A DNA stretch of 64,000 nt, from positions 91,694 to 155,693 of the forward strand of contig NZ_CAXPMC010000007.1 in NCBI RefSeq assembly GCF_964218355.1, given 5' to 3'. Source of the stretch: Ferrovibrio sp964218355 (GTDB lineage Bacteria; Pseudomonadota; Alphaproteobacteria; Ferrovibrionales; Ferrovibrionaceae). The position numbers were made by a program, and so were the translations under genes. The notes beneath the pieces are model-generated. The model searched no databases, was not told where the DNA came from, and saw nothing but the letters and a program-made list of their open reading frames with translations. Positions 51,186-60,542 of the stretch are shown here, piece after piece. Every line of letters starts with the position of its first letter. Within the stretch, counting starts at the first letter, position 1.

Positions 51186-52751
51186 CTATTCCGCAGCCTG
51201 CCCGACAGGGGCGCCGTTGCTGCCCGGCTTCCAGCGCAGCACCGGGCTGCGGGCGGCACGGGTCTCGTCGAGACGCCGCCGCGGGGTCAGGCGGGGCGCG
51301 CCCTGGAACCAGGCCGCCTGATCGCCCTGCTTCGCCTTTTCGGCCAGGCCGCGCAGGGTGGCGACAAACATGTCGACGCTGTCCTTGCTTTCGCTCTCGG
51401 TCGGTTCGATCAGCATGGCGCCGTGCACCACCAGCGGAAAGTAGACCGTCATCGGGTGATAGCCCTCGTCGATCATCGCCTTGGCGAAATCCAGCGTGGT
51501 GACCCCGGTTTCCTTCAGGAAGTCGTCGTCGAACAAAGCCTCGTGCATGCAGGGGCCCTCGAAGCTGGGGCTCATCACGTCCTTCAGGCTGGCCATCACG
51601 TAATTGGCCGACAGCACGCTATCTTCCGAGACGCGCCGCAGGCCATCGCCGCCATGGCTGAGCATGTAGGCGAGCGCACGGATGAACATGCCCATCTGGC
51701 CGTGGAAGCCCTTCATGCGGCCGAAACTCTTGCCGTCATCCTGCTCGACGAGGCGGTAACCGATACCGTCATGCATCACGTAAGGTACCGGCACGAAATC
51801 CTTCAGGGCCTCTGACAGCACGACCGGACCCGAGCCCGGGCCGCCGCCGCCATGGGGTGTCGAAAAGGTCTTGTGCAGGTTGATGTGCATGGCGTCGATG
51901 CCAAGATCACCCGGCCGCACCTTGCCGACGATGGCGTTGAAATTGGCGCCGTCGCAGTAGAAGAAACCGCCGACGCCATGAATCATGTCGGCCACCTTGC
52001 GGATGTCGCGCTCGAACAGGCCGCAGGTGTTGGGGTTGGTCAGCATGATCGCCGCGACGTCGGGTCCCAGCTTGGCCTTGAGCGCGTCGAGGTCGACGCG
52101 GCCGTCCTCGGTGGCCGGGATCGGGTCGACCACATAGCCGCACATCGCCGCGGTGGCCGGGTTGGTGCCGTGGGCGGATTCCGGCGCCAGGATGCGCTTG
52201 CGCACATCGCCGCGCGCCTTCAGGGCCGCACGGATCGCCATCAGGCCACAGAGCTCGCCATGGGCGCCGGCGGCCGGCGACATCGCCACCGCTGGCATGC
52301 CGGTCAGCGTCTTGAGCCAGCCGGCAAGCTGGTCGATCAGTTCCAGCGCACCTTGCACGGTGGAGACCGGCTGCAGCGGGTGGATGTCGCCCAGCCCGGG
52401 CAGGCGCGCCATCTTCTCGTTCAGGCGCGGATTGTGTTTCATGGTGCAGGAGCCGAGCGGATAGAGCCCGGCATCGATGGAATAGTTCTTCTGGCTCAGC
52501 CGCACGAAATGGCGGATCACCTGCGGCTCGCTCAGGCCAGGCAGGCCGATCTTTCCGGCGCGCTTCAGGCCGCCGAGGCGGTCGGCGCCCTTCGGCGCGT
52601 CTGGCAGGTCGACGCCGGTGCGGCCGGCCTCGCCCTGCTCGAAGATCAGCGCCTCTTCCATCAGCAGCCCGCGGTTGCCGGTGATGGTGCCGGCGGCCTC
52701 GCTTTCGGCCTGCTGGTTCGGGGTGGTCGGGCGTCCCTGACGATTCAGCAT
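51186..52751 (-). CDS. gcvPB: Glycine dehydrogenase (decarboxylating) subunit 2
   Basis: Beta subunit of P-protein, decarboxylating glycine with PLP. The 521-residue protein carries the PLP lysine at Lys294 in NLHKTFSTPHGGGGPGSGP, after DGANFNAIVG and SPAAGAHGELCG. It overlaps the gcvPA stop by one base (TGATG), indicating coupled translation of the two subunits. It is last in gcvT-gcvH-gcvPA-gcvPB. The frame is open well upstream of 52751, but only this start gives a GcvPB N-terminus. Confidence 0.96.
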   Translation of the reverse strand: MLNRQGRPTTPNQQAESEAAGTITGNRGLLMEEALIFEQGEAGRTGVDLPDAPKGADRLGGLKRAGKIGLPGLSEPQVIRHFVRLSQKNYSIDAGLYPLGSCTMKHNPRLNEKMARLPGLGDIHPLQPVSTVQGALELIDQLAGWLKTLTGMPAVAMSPAAGAHGELCGLMAIRAALKARGDVRKRILAPESAHGTNPATAAMCGYVVDPIPATEDGRVDLDALKAKLGPDVAAIMLTNPNTCGLFERDIRKVADMIHGVGGFFYCDGANFNAIVGKVRPGDLGIDAMHINLHKTFSTPHGGGGPGSGPVVLSEALKDFVPVPYVMHDGIGYRLVEQDDGKSFGRMKGFHGQMGMFIRALAYMLSHGGDGLRRVSEDSVLSANYVMASLKDVMSPSFEGPCMHEALFDDDFLKETGVTTLDFAKAMIDEGYHPMTVYFPLVVHGAMLIEPTESESKDSVDMFVATLRGLAEKAKQGDQAAWFQGAPRLTPRRRLDETRAARSPVLRWKPGSNGAPVGQAAE

Positions 52752-54091
52752 CACAGCACCTCCTTCAGGGCGGCGACGAGGACATTGATGTCGTCCTCGG
52801 AATTGGTCTCGGTGGCAGCCAGCAGCAGTACGTTGTCCAGTGCCGTGTTGCCCGGATAGAGCCGCACCGCCGGCACGCCGCCAAGGATCTTGCGCTCGGC
52901 CAGGGCCTCGACCACGGCCGTTGCCGGCCTGGGCAGCCGCACGGCGAATTCGTTGTAGAAGCTGCCGGTCAGCACCTCGACGCCCTTCAGCGCGGCCAGC
53001 CTGTCGGCAAGTTGCACGGCCTTGCCGTGGTTGATCGCGGCCAGCCGGGTGAAGCCGGCTTCGCCCAGCAGGCTCAGATGGATGGTGAAGGCCAGCGCGC
53101 AGAGGCCAGAGTTGGTGCAGATGTTCGAGGTCGCCTTCTCGCGGCGGATATGCTGCTCGCGTGCCGACAGGGTCAGCACGAAGCCGCGGCGGCCATCCTG
53201 GTCGACGGTTTCGCCGCACAGACGGCCCGGCATCTGGCGCACGTATTTCTCGCGCGTGGCGAACAGGCCGACATAAGGTCCGCCGAAGCTGAGCGGCACG
53301 CCGATGGCCTGGCCCTCGGCCACCACGATATCGGCACCCATCGCGCCCGGCGGCGTAACGAGGCCAAGCGAGGTGACCTCGGTGACCACCACGACCAGCA
53401 GGGCGCCCTTGGCCTGGCAGGCTTTGGCGAGACCCGACAGGTCGCGCAACTGGCCGAACACGCTCGGGTTCTGCACGACGACGCAGGCGGTGCTGTCGTC
53501 GATCAGGCTGCTCAGGTCTTCCGTGCCGTTCAGATCAACGGGTGCTGAGACATAGGGCTGGTCAGTCTGGCCCATCAGGGTGGTGACCACGTCCCGGTAA
53601 TGCGGATGCAGGCCGCCGGACAGCACGGCCTTGGTTTTTTTTGTCACGCGCTGGGCCATCAGCACGGCCTCGCCGGCGCCGGTGGCACCGTCATAGAGCG
53701 AGGCATTGGCGACATCCATGCCGGTGATCATCGCCACCTGGGTCTGGAATTCGAACAGGTACTGCAGCGTGCCCTGGCTGATCTCGGGCTGGTAGGGTGT
53801 GTAGGAGGTCAGGAATTCCGAGCGCTGGATCAGATGGTCGACCGCCGCCGGGATATGGTGGCGATAGGCGCCGGCACCGAGGAAGCAGGGCACTTCCGAG
53901 GGCGACAGGTTCTTCTTTGCCAGCCGGGCGAATTGCCGCTCGACCTCCAGCTCGCCCTGGTGCGGCGGCAGGTCGATCGGCGCGTTCAGCGCATCAGCAG
54001 GCACGTCCTTGAACAGCGCGTCGATTCCGGACGCGCCGACCACCGCCAGCATGTCGCGGCGGTCGGCTTCGGTCAGACCAAGATAGCGCAT
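52751..54091 (-). CDS. gcvPA: Glycine dehydrogenase (decarboxylating) subunit 1
   Basis: Alpha subunit of the two-part P-protein. The 446-residue protein starts MRYLGLTEADRRDMLAVVG with an AAGGAG site and contains ECFLGAGAYRHHIPAAVDHL-type sequence (here PCFLGAGAYRHHIPAAVDHL) and YTPYQPEISQGTLQYLFEFQ, standard GcvPA landmarks. The split P-protein (two genes) is one of the two known bacterial forms. It lies 20 bp after gcvH. Confidence 0.96.
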   Translation of the reverse strand: MRYLGLTEADRRDMLAVVGASGIDALFKDVPADALNAPIDLPPHQGELEVERQFARLAKKNLSPSEVPCFLGAGAYRHHIPAAVDHLIQRSEFLTSYTPYQPEISQGTLQYLFEFQTQVAMITGMDVANASLYDGATGAGEAVLMAQRVTKKTKAVLSGGLHPHYRDVVTTLMGQTDQPYVSAPVDLNGTEDLSSLIDDSTACVVVQNPSVFGQLRDLSGLAKACQAKGALLVVVVTEVTSLGLVTPPGAMGADIVVAEGQAIGVPLSFGGPYVGLFATREKYVRQMPGRLCGETVDQDGRRGFVLTLSAREQHIRREKATSNICTNSGLCALAFTIHLSLLGEAGFTRLAAINHGKAVQLADRLAALKGVEVLTGSFYNEFAVRLPRPATAVVEALAERKILGGVPAVRLYPGNTALDNVLLLAATETNSEDDINVLVAALKEVL

Positions 54092-54111
54092 CGGGCGCTC
54101 CTTACAGGGAT

Positions 54112-54483
54112 CTAGAGAGTCTTGAGAAAGGCGTCATAGGCAGCCTGGTCCATCAGGGCATCCAGTTCGGCCTTGTCGGCCACCTTCAGCTTGACGAACC
54201 AGCCGCCGGTCTGGGCCTCGCGGTTGACCAGTGCCGGATCATCGGCAATGGCCTGGTTGCCCTCGACGACCTCGCCGCCGACCGGCGCGTAAACTTCCGA
54301 GGCGGCCTTGACAGATTCCACAACCGCCACTTCGTCACCCGCCGCGACCTTCCTGCCTGGTGCCGGCAGGTCGACGAAGACCACATCGCCGAGCTGGCTC
54401 TGGGCGTAATCAGAGATGCCGATGGTGGCCACATCGCCGTCGAGACGGACCCACTCGTGGTCCTTGGTGTAGCGAACGGTCAT
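54112..54483 (-). CDS. gcvH: Glycine cleavage system H protein
   Basis: Lipoyl carrier shuttling the aminomethyl group between P, T and L proteins. The 123-residue protein carries the lipoylated Lys59 in VVESVKAASEVYAP, and the H-protein ends TKDHEWVRL and DQAAYDAFLKTL. AAGGAG is upstream of ATG 54483. It is located between gcvT and gcvPA, 14 bp after gcvT. Confidence 0.97.
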   Translation of the reverse strand: MTVRYTKDHEWVRLDGDVATIGISDYAQSQLGDVVFVDLPAPGRKVAAGDEVAVVESVKAASEVYAPVGGEVVEGNQAIADDPALVNREAQTGGWFVKLKVADKAELDALMDQAAYDAFLKTL

Positions 54484-54497
54484 GGGGATACGTCTCC

Positions 54498-55604
54498 TTA
54501 CTTGGCGTAGCGTTTGGTGATGAAGGGAAGGGTGCAGGTCCGGGCCGGCAGGGTCTTGCCACGCACCGACAGGCCGAGCGGCGTGCCGGCTTTGGCGTAT
54601 TCGGTGGCGACATAGCCCATGGCGACGGGGGTATCGACGCTGGGGCCGAAGCCGCCGGAGGTGATCACGCCGATCTTCTCGCCCGCCTCGTTCAGTACCT
54701 CGGTGCCCTCGCGGGCCGGCGCGCGGCCCTCGGGCTGGATGCCGACGCGCTTGCGGGCGACGCCGTCCTTCAGTTGTTGCTGCACGATGGCGGCGCCGGG
54801 ATAGCCACCCTCTTCGCGGCGGCGTTTCGAGATCGTCCAGGCCAGCCCGGCCTCGATCGGCGTGGTGGTCGTGTCGATATCATGGCCATAGAGGCAGAGG
54901 CCGGCCTCGAGGCGGAGGGAATCGCGGGCGCCGAGGCCGATCGGCTTCACCTCCGGCTGGGCGATCAGCCAGCGGGCGAACTCCTCGGCCTGGCCGGCGG
55001 CCAGCGAGATTTCGAAGCCGTCCTCGCCGGTATAGCCCGAGCGGGTGACGAAGGCCTCGTATTTGCCCAGAGCCAGGGTTGCGCCCATGCCGAAGCTCAT
55101 GGCCGGCATCACGCTGTTCAGCCGGCTGAGTACTGCCACTGCCTGCGGGCCCTGCAGGGCGATCAGCGCGCGGTCTTCCAGGTATTCGACCTCGCACCCC
55201 TTCAGGTTGTCCTGCAGGTGTCTGATATCCTGTTCCTTGCAGGCCGCGTTGACGATGACGAAGAGGTCCCGGTCGCGCTTGTTGACGATCAGGTCGTCGA
55301 GAATGCCAGCCGCATCATTGGTGAAGACCGTGTAGCGCATCCGGCCGACATCGAGGGCAACGAGGTCGCCGGGCACCAGGGCCTCCAGCGCCTTGGCCGG
55401 GTCGGCGCCGGTGATGCGCACCTGTCCCATATGCGAGACATCGAACAGGCCGGCGGCGGCGCGGGTGTGCCTGTGTTCGGTGAGGATGCCGGCGGGATAC
55501 TGCACCGGCATGTCGTAACCGGCGAAGGGAACCATGCGCGCGTCCAGCTCTTTATGCAGCGCATGCAACGGCGTGACTTTGAGGTTTTCGGCTGTATCGC
55601 CCAA
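54498..55604 (-). CDS. gcvT: Aminomethyltransferase (glycine cleavage T protein)
   Basis: Releases ammonia and passes the methylene group to tetrahydrofolate. The 368-residue protein contains ARMVPFAGYDMPVQYPAGIL, FDVSHMGQVRITG and GYTGEDGFEISLA, as in known T proteins. The start is the TTG at 55604, with GAAGGGA about ten bases upstream; no ATG exists before residue 24, which would remove conserved sequence. It is first in the gcv operon and directly downstream of the glycine riboswitch, so glycine levels set its expression. Confidence 0.95.
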   Translation of the reverse strand: MGDTAENLKVTPLHALHKELDARMVPFAGYDMPVQYPAGILTEHRHTRAAAGLFDVSHMGQVRITGADPAKALEALVPGDLVALDVGRMRYTVFTNDAAGILDDLIVNKRDRDLFVIVNAACKEQDIRHLQDNLKGCEVEYLEDRALIALQGPQAVAVLSRLNSVMPAMSFGMGATLALGKYEAFVTRSGYTGEDGFEISLAAGQAEEFARWLIAQPEVKPIGLGARDSLRLEAGLCLYGHDIDTTTTPIEAGLAWTISKRRREEGGYPGAAIVQQQLKDGVARKRVGIQPEGRAPAREGTEVLNEAGEKIGVITSGGFGPSVDTPVAMGYVATEYAKAGTPLGLSVRGKTLPARTCTLPFITKRYAK

Positions 55605-55620
55605 GCGTCGGGTCCCTTCA

Positions 55621-55872
55621 GAACAGAGTCGGAGTCGCCCGGGCGGATGGTTTCGCCCGACGCCCCCTCTGTCCCGGGACCTGAGAGATTCGCAGCACCG
55701 GATTCTGGGGCCGGCCTGCTTACTCCTTCGGTGGGACCGGGCTTGGACCCCCGATCCGCTTTCCAGAGTGTCGCCAGTCCGGGCGGTCCTTTGGCCTGAG
55801 AGTTTCCGGGGCGGTTGCTCCTTCGGCGTGCCGGCCCCCGCTTATTCCGGGTTTGGCACCTCTCCCGCCGAA
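55621..55872 (-). ncRNA. Tandem glycine riboswitch (two aptamers)
   Basis: Read on the minus strand, aptamer 1 (about 55872-55762) has CGGGAGAG, CGCCGAAGGAGCAA, AAACTCTCAGGCCAAAGGACCG and ACTCTGGA. After a short linker, aptamer 2 (about 55758-55621) has CACCGAAGGAGTAAG, AATCTCTCAGGTCCCGGGAC and a long GC-rich P3-like hairpin closing on CTCTG. These are the conserved core elements of the glycine riboswitch. Position just before gcvT fits the known on-switch control of glycine catabolism. The rest of the gene-free stretch to 56061 holds a minor hairpin (56011-56031). Confidence 0.95.
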
Positions 55873-56010
55873 CTGAATGCGACGCGGCGAGAATAGATTG
55901 CGGTGCAATAGAGTCAAACTGATTCCGGCCGTCGCTACGGAACCATGGAATTCCTGCGATTGACAAAGGGTTAGAGGAGCTTAGGCTTATCCACAGCAAA
56001 GGCGCCGCCG

Positions 56011-56031
56011 CGCGACTCGGGGCGAGTCGCG
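56011..56031. other. GC-rich hairpin upstream of the Mpo1-like gene
   Basis: Arms CGCGACTC (56011-56018) and GAGTCGCG (56024-56031) with a 5-base loop, about 30 bp before ATG 56062. It could hold back translation or mark a transcript end, but nothing proves either. Confidence 0.5.
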
Positions 56032-56061
56032 GCCGAGACGGATGCCGCTGGAGGAAACGCC

Positions 56062-56601
56062 ATGAACCCGTTCTTTGTCAGACAGATGGCCATGTATTCC
56101 GCCTATCATCGCGATGCCCGCAACCGGGCCACCCATTTCATCGGCATCCCGGCCATCGTATTTGCGATTTTCATCCCGCTGCACTGGCTGCCGCTGGCCG
56201 AGCTGTGGGGGGGCGAGCGGGTGATCACGGTGGCGACCGTGCTGTGGCTGGCCACCGGCATTTTCTATCTCTGGCTCGACCGCACCATCGGAGGGCTGAT
56301 GGTGCTGGCCGGCTTCGCGCTGCTGATGCTGGCCGAACAGGTGGCGCAGATCGGCAGCATGACCGGCTGGATCGCGTTCGCCGTGTTCTTCGTCGGCGGC
56401 TGGGTATTCCAGCTGGTCGGCCATGTCTTCGAGGGGCGCCGCCCGGCTCTGGCCGACAACCTGCTGCAGGCCCTGATCGGCCCGATGTTCCTGATTGCCG
56501 AGTGCGTCTTCGCCGCGGGGCTGAAACACGACCTGCACGAGGCAGTCGAGGCGCGCTGGAAGGAGTATTCGGTGGGGGCCATGCAGGCCCGCGCCGCCTG
56601 A
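56062..56601 (+). CDS. Mpo1/DUF962-family membrane protein
   Basis: A 179-residue membrane protein with about four helices. It has the family's paired histidine sites YHRDARNRATHFIG (about 15-28) and LVGHVFEGRRPALADN (about 118-133), which bind iron in yeast Mpo1, a 2-hydroxy-fatty-acid dioxygenase. Bacterial members are uncharacterised, so a lipid alpha-oxidation role is inference. A GGAGG-like site (GGAGGAAACGCC) precedes ATG 56062. The cyclase-family gene follows 18 bp downstream. Confidence 0.85.
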   Translation: MNPFFVRQMAMYSAYHRDARNRATHFIGIPAIVFAIFIPLHWLPLAELWGGERVITVATVLWLATGIFYLWLDRTIGGLMVLAGFALLMLAEQVAQIGSMTGWIAFAVFFVGGWVFQLVGHVFEGRRPALADNLLQALIGPMFLIAECVFAAGLKHDLHEAVEARWKEYSVGAMQARAA

Positions 56602-56619
56602 GCAACCGACAGGGGATCA

Positions 56620-57660
56620 ATGTCACGCTGGAAGAACCGGCCCGAGGGGTCGAACTGGGGCGAGTTCGGGCCGGATGACCGGCTTGGCAGGGTCAACTGG
56701 ATCACGCCGGAGAAAGTGAAGCAGGGGGTGGCCGAAGTGCGCGACGGGCGCAGCTTCTGCCTGTCGCTGCCGCTGGAATATCCCGGCGGCAACCTGCTCA
56801 ATCCGCGCCGCTTTCCACCGCAGCTGTTTGCCGTGGTGCGCGAGGGCCGGCCGAATATGGCGCTGCCGCTGTCGATGTATGACCCGCATGTCACGGATGT
56901 GTCCAGCGACGATGCGGCCCTGCTGTACCTGCAGTATTCGACGCAGTGGGACAGCTTTGCCCATATCGGCTCGATGTTCGATGCCGATGGCGATGGCCAG
57001 CCGGAGCGGGTTTTCTACAATGGCTGGCGCGGCGGCAGCGACGTCCCCGATGTGCCCGACCGCAATATTGGCGAGCCGCGGCTGGAGCGGTTCCCATCGC
57101 CCGGCACCGAGGCGCTCGGCATCCACAATTTCGCCCGCCACGGCATGCAGGGGCGGGGTGTTCTGCTCAACCTGAAGGACGAGGTCGGCGAGACGCGCGA
57201 CTGGATCGGCTACGACCGGCTGATGCGCATCATGCAGGCGCAGAAGGTGGAGGTCGGGAAGGGCGACATGTTCTGCCTGTATACCGGTTTCGGCGACGTG
57301 ATCCTGTCGATGCAGAAGAAGCCCGATCTGCAGAGGCTGGAGAATTCCTGTGCCGTGCTGGATGGCCGCGACCAGGCCTTGCTGAAGTGGATCACGGACA
57401 GCGGCCTGTCCTGCCTGATTGCCGACAACTACGCAGTCGAGGGCCTGCCGGCCAAGCCGGTGGACGGCAGCCACGCAATGCTGCCGCTGCATGAGCACTG
57501 CCTGTTCAAGCTCGGGGTGCCGCTGGGCGAGTTGTGGTATCTGTCCGAGCTGGCAGCGTATCTCAAGCAGAATGGCCGCAGCCGTTTCCTGCTGACTGCG
57601 CCGCCGTTGCGCCTGACCGGTGCGGTTGGCTCGCCTTCCTCGCCGATCGCAACGGTCTGA
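56620..57660 (+). CDS. Cyclase-family protein (putative metal-dependent hydrolase)
   Basis: A 346-residue protein of the cyclase/arylformamidase superfamily. Instead of the canonical HxGTHxDxPxH metal motif it has YSTQWDSFAHIGSMFD (about 107-122), the form seen in the longer subgroup of this family, with FARHGMQGRGVLLNL and MLPLHEHCLFKLGVPLGELW later in the chain. Characterised relatives hydrolyse N-formylkynurenine or cyclic amides/lactones; the substrate here is unknown. It is close behind the Mpo1-like gene and may be co-transcribed. Confidence 0.82.
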   Translation: MSRWKNRPEGSNWGEFGPDDRLGRVNWITPEKVKQGVAEVRDGRSFCLSLPLEYPGGNLLNPRRFPPQLFAVVREGRPNMALPLSMYDPHVTDVSSDDAALLYLQYSTQWDSFAHIGSMFDADGDGQPERVFYNGWRGGSDVPDVPDRNIGEPRLERFPSPGTEALGIHNFARHGMQGRGVLLNLKDEVGETRDWIGYDRLMRIMQAQKVEVGKGDMFCLYTGFGDVILSMQKKPDLQRLENSCAVLDGRDQALLKWITDSGLSCLIADNYAVEGLPAKPVDGSHAMLPLHEHCLFKLGVPLGELWYLSELAAYLKQNGRSRFLLTAPPLRLTGAVGSPSSPIATV

Positions 57661-57877
57661 GGACAGCAAGCAGGCTTTTGAGAGGTCTGTACCCGAGATG
57701 CACGCTGCTGCATCCCGGTGTGCACCGCATCCACTCTTTATGGTAGTCAGTGGAGTGAGTGTATCGACGCGTTATTGAATTTTTACTCCTGCCGGTTTGT
57801 CTGCTGTGCCATGGTCGCAATCACAGAATGAGTGCGACCCACAGAATAAGCAGTCGCGTGAACCGAGGGAGAAACCA

Positions 57878-58480
57878 ATGACCATCTATCCGCGCATCCG
57901 TATCGCCATCATTGCTGTCGCCGCCGCTGTCGCTCTGGCGGTCGCGCCACAGGTGCAGGCGCAGGATCATGCCCCCAAGGCGAAAGCCTGGGCAGAGAAA
58001 ACGCTGAAGGGCTGGATGCAGGATGCCATCGTTGTCGAAGCCGTGAAGGCGCAGAATGCCAAGCATGCCGGCCTTACCCAGGACAAGATCGATGCACTCG
58101 ACAAGCAGTGGCGTGCCGAGACCAAGGGGGGCAGCAAACCGCTGATCGACTCCGTGGTGGGCAACGCCCTGTCGGTCTGGCTGAAGAAGAGGGAAGCCGA
58201 GTCCAAGGGGCTGGTGACCGAGATCTTCGTGATGGATGACAAGGGCCTGAATGTCGGCCAGTCGGATGTGACCTCGGATTACTGGCAGGGCGACGAGGCC
58301 AAGTGGCAGAAGACCTATTCCGTTGGCCCTGGCGCTGTCTTCGTCGACAAGGTCGATCAGGATGAATCGACCCAGAAGTTCCAGACCCAGGTCAGCATGA
58401 CCGTGGTCGATCCTGCTTCCGGCAAGGCCATCGGAGCCGTCACGGTCGGTCTTGATGTCGAATTGCTGATGGAAATGTGA
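57878..58480 (+). CDS. Periplasmic Cache-like sensor domain protein without its own kinase or MCP domain
   Basis: A 200-residue exported protein. The signal peptide ends near AQA at residue 29 and the mature domain is a single alpha/beta fold. It contains LVTEIFVMDDKGLNVGQSD, YSVGPGAVFVDKVDQDES and VSMTVVDPASGKAIGAVTVGLD, the pattern of a single-Cache or PDC-type ligand sensor. The chemoreceptor gene starts 40 bp downstream on the same strand, suggesting the protein presents a ligand or signal to that receptor. GAGGGA precedes ATG 57878. Confidence 0.82.
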   Translation: MTIYPRIRIAIIAVAAAVALAVAPQVQAQDHAPKAKAWAEKTLKGWMQDAIVVEAVKAQNAKHAGLTQDKIDALDKQWRAETKGGSKPLIDSVVGNALSVWLKKREAESKGLVTEIFVMDDKGLNVGQSDVTSDYWQGDEAKWQKTYSVGPGAVFVDKVDQDESTQKFQTQVSMTVVDPASGKAIGAVTVGLDVELLMEM

Positions 58481-58520
58481 ACGGCTCGCCTGTATCGCCG
58501 ACCTGAACAGGAGACACATC

Positions 58521-60449
58521 ATGCAAACCGCTACGTTGACGTCGTCCCCGCAGATCGCGGGGGCGAGGCGGACCGGGCTGCGCCTGTCGCTGTCGCAGAA
58601 ACTGGGCCTGCTGATTGCCGTCATTGTCTGTATCGCGGTTTCCCTGACCGTGCTGCAGCAAATCCGGACACGCCATGGCGATGCCGAGGCCGGTTTCCGC
58701 GATGCCAACCTGCAGGTCGCCGAACTGATGGCACAGCAGATTTCCGGCGGCGTGCGCTGGAATAAGCCGGATACGATCCTGCCGACTTTCGAGGGGGTGG
58801 CGGAATTTGAAGGCAGCTCGCTTGCGAATGTTGCGGTCTTCAATGCCCAGCGGGAACCGATTGTGGGTTTCGAGGGCAAGCGCTATCCGGTCTACGGCAA
58901 GCTGGCCGGCGACTTCACCCCCGCCATGGAGGCGGACCTGAAGGCGGGCAGGACCGTCGCATATTCGAATGGCCAGCATTACATCATCGCCGCGCCGGTG
59001 CAGGCGGGGAAGAACAGGGACTATGTCGGCGCCATGCTGACGGCGTTCAGCCTGCGCAATCTCAATGCCTCGCTCGATGCCGAGACCCGGCAGTCGATGA
59101 TCGCCGGCATTCTGCTGCTGGTGGTCCTGCTGGCAGCCCTGGTACTTGGGACCCAGCTGCTGGTCAGCCGGCCGCTGCGGCGGCTGTCGGGCACGATCAG
59201 CGACCTGATTGCCGGGCGCCAGGATGTCAGTATCCCGAGCCTCGGACGGCGCGATGAGGTCGGCGACATTGCCCGCAGTCTCGATGTCTTCAAGGCGCAG
59301 ATCGCAAAAAACCAGCAGCTACAGCAGGAAAATGCCCGGACCCAGGCCGCTCAGCTCGCCGAGCGCGAGGCCGCCGAAACCGAACGGCAGCGGCAGGAGG
59401 ATTTGCTCGACCGCTCGGTGGCCCGGATTCTTGAAGCGGCCGTCGATGGCGATCTCGGGCGGCGCATCGAAACCGGCGAATTGCGGGGTGCCGCACAACG
59501 CATCGGCGACGGGATCAACCGGCTGCTGGATGTGACCGACCGCTCGCTGCAGCAGATCAGCGGCATGATGGCGGCCATGGCCGAAGGCGATCTGTCCCGG
59601 CGGATCAATGGTGACTTTGCCGGCGTGTTTGCCCGCATCCAGACCGATGCCAACGGCATGGCGAGCCGGCTGACCGAGATCGTCGGGCGACTGGTCGATA
59701 CCAGCCGGACCGTACGCGACGCTTCCGGAGAAATCTCTTCGGGCAGCCAGGACCTGGCGCAGCGCACGGAAAGCCAGGCGGCCTCCATTGAGCAGACGGC
59801 CGCGTCGATGCATGAGATCACCACGACGGTGCGACAGAATGCCGACAATGCCCAGGCAGCAAACCAGCTGGCCAGTACGGCACGGGACACTGCCGAGAAA
59901 GGCGGCGCGGTCGTCGAGCAGACGGTTACCGCGATGAGCGGCATAGAAGCCAGCGCACAGAAGATCGTCGATATCGTCGGCCTGATCGACGAGATCGCCT
60001 TTCAGACTAATCTGCTGGCGCTGAACGCCTCGGTGGAAGCCGCGCGGGCGGGCGAGGCCGGAAAAGGCTTTGCCGTGGTGGCCCAGGAGGTGCGCGCCCT
60101 GGCCCAGCGTTCGGCCAATGCCTCGAAGGACATCAAGGCGCTGATCACGGAGTCCAACGCACAGGTGAAGACCGGTGCGGCGCTGGTAGGCCAGTCCGGC
60201 GCTTCGCTTGGTGAAATCGTCGATGCGATCAAGAAAGTGTCCGACATCGTGGCCGAGATCGCCGCCGCTTCCCGCGAGCAGGCCACAGGCCTCGAGCAGA
60301 TCAACACGGCAGTCGGCGGCATGGACGAGATGACCCAGCGCAACGGGGCGCTGGTGGAGCAGACCACGGCCTCGGCCCAAGCGCTGGCCAATCAGGCGGT
60401 CGAGCTTGCCGAGCTGGTGGCTTTCTTCCGGACGGATGCCGCTGCGTAA
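58521..60449 (+). CDS. Methyl-accepting chemotaxis protein
   Basis: A 642-residue receptor. Transmembrane helices lie at about 30-50 and 192-215, with a periplasmic domain of about 140 residues between them. A HAMP domain follows, then a second HAMP-like linker, then the signalling hairpin. The highly conserved tip reads IAFQTNLLALNASVEAARAG and GKGFAVVAQEVRALAQRSA. No C-terminal NWETF-like CheR tether is present. It is 40 bp after the Cache-like gene, so the two probably form an operon; cheW and a second receptor lie farther downstream. Confidence 0.96.
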   Translation: MQTATLTSSPQIAGARRTGLRLSLSQKLGLLIAVIVCIAVSLTVLQQIRTRHGDAEAGFRDANLQVAELMAQQISGGVRWNKPDTILPTFEGVAEFEGSSLANVAVFNAQREPIVGFEGKRYPVYGKLAGDFTPAMEADLKAGRTVAYSNGQHYIIAAPVQAGKNRDYVGAMLTAFSLRNLNASLDAETRQSMIAGILLLVVLLAALVLGTQLLVSRPLRRLSGTISDLIAGRQDVSIPSLGRRDEVGDIARSLDVFKAQIAKNQQLQQENARTQAAQLAEREAAETERQRQEDLLDRSVARILEAAVDGDLGRRIETGELRGAAQRIGDGINRLLDVTDRSLQQISGMMAAMAEGDLSRRINGDFAGVFARIQTDANGMASRLTEIVGRLVDTSRTVRDASGEISSGSQDLAQRTESQAASIEQTAASMHEITTTVRQNADNAQAANQLASTARDTAEKGGAVVEQTVTAMSGIEASAQKIVDIVGLIDEIAFQTNLLALNASVEAARAGEAGKGFAVVAQEVRALAQRSANASKDIKALITESNAQVKTGAALVGQSGASLGEIVDAIKKVSDIVAEIAAASREQATGLEQINTAVGGMDEMTQRNGALVEQTTASAQALANQAVELAELVAFFRTDAAA

Positions 60450-60542
60450 ATCATGCCGGGCAACCGCTCAGTGCGCGGACGACTTGCGGAGCAGGGCCCC
60501 GATCTGGTTTGATCGCGGCCCTGTTTGCAAGGAGGAAGCGCG

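Noticed and set aside
55987..55995. DnaA-box-like TTATCCACA
   Set aside because: A single perfect box with no cluster, no AT-rich unwinding region and no dnaA/gidA-type neighbours; one copy in 64 kb is expected by chance.
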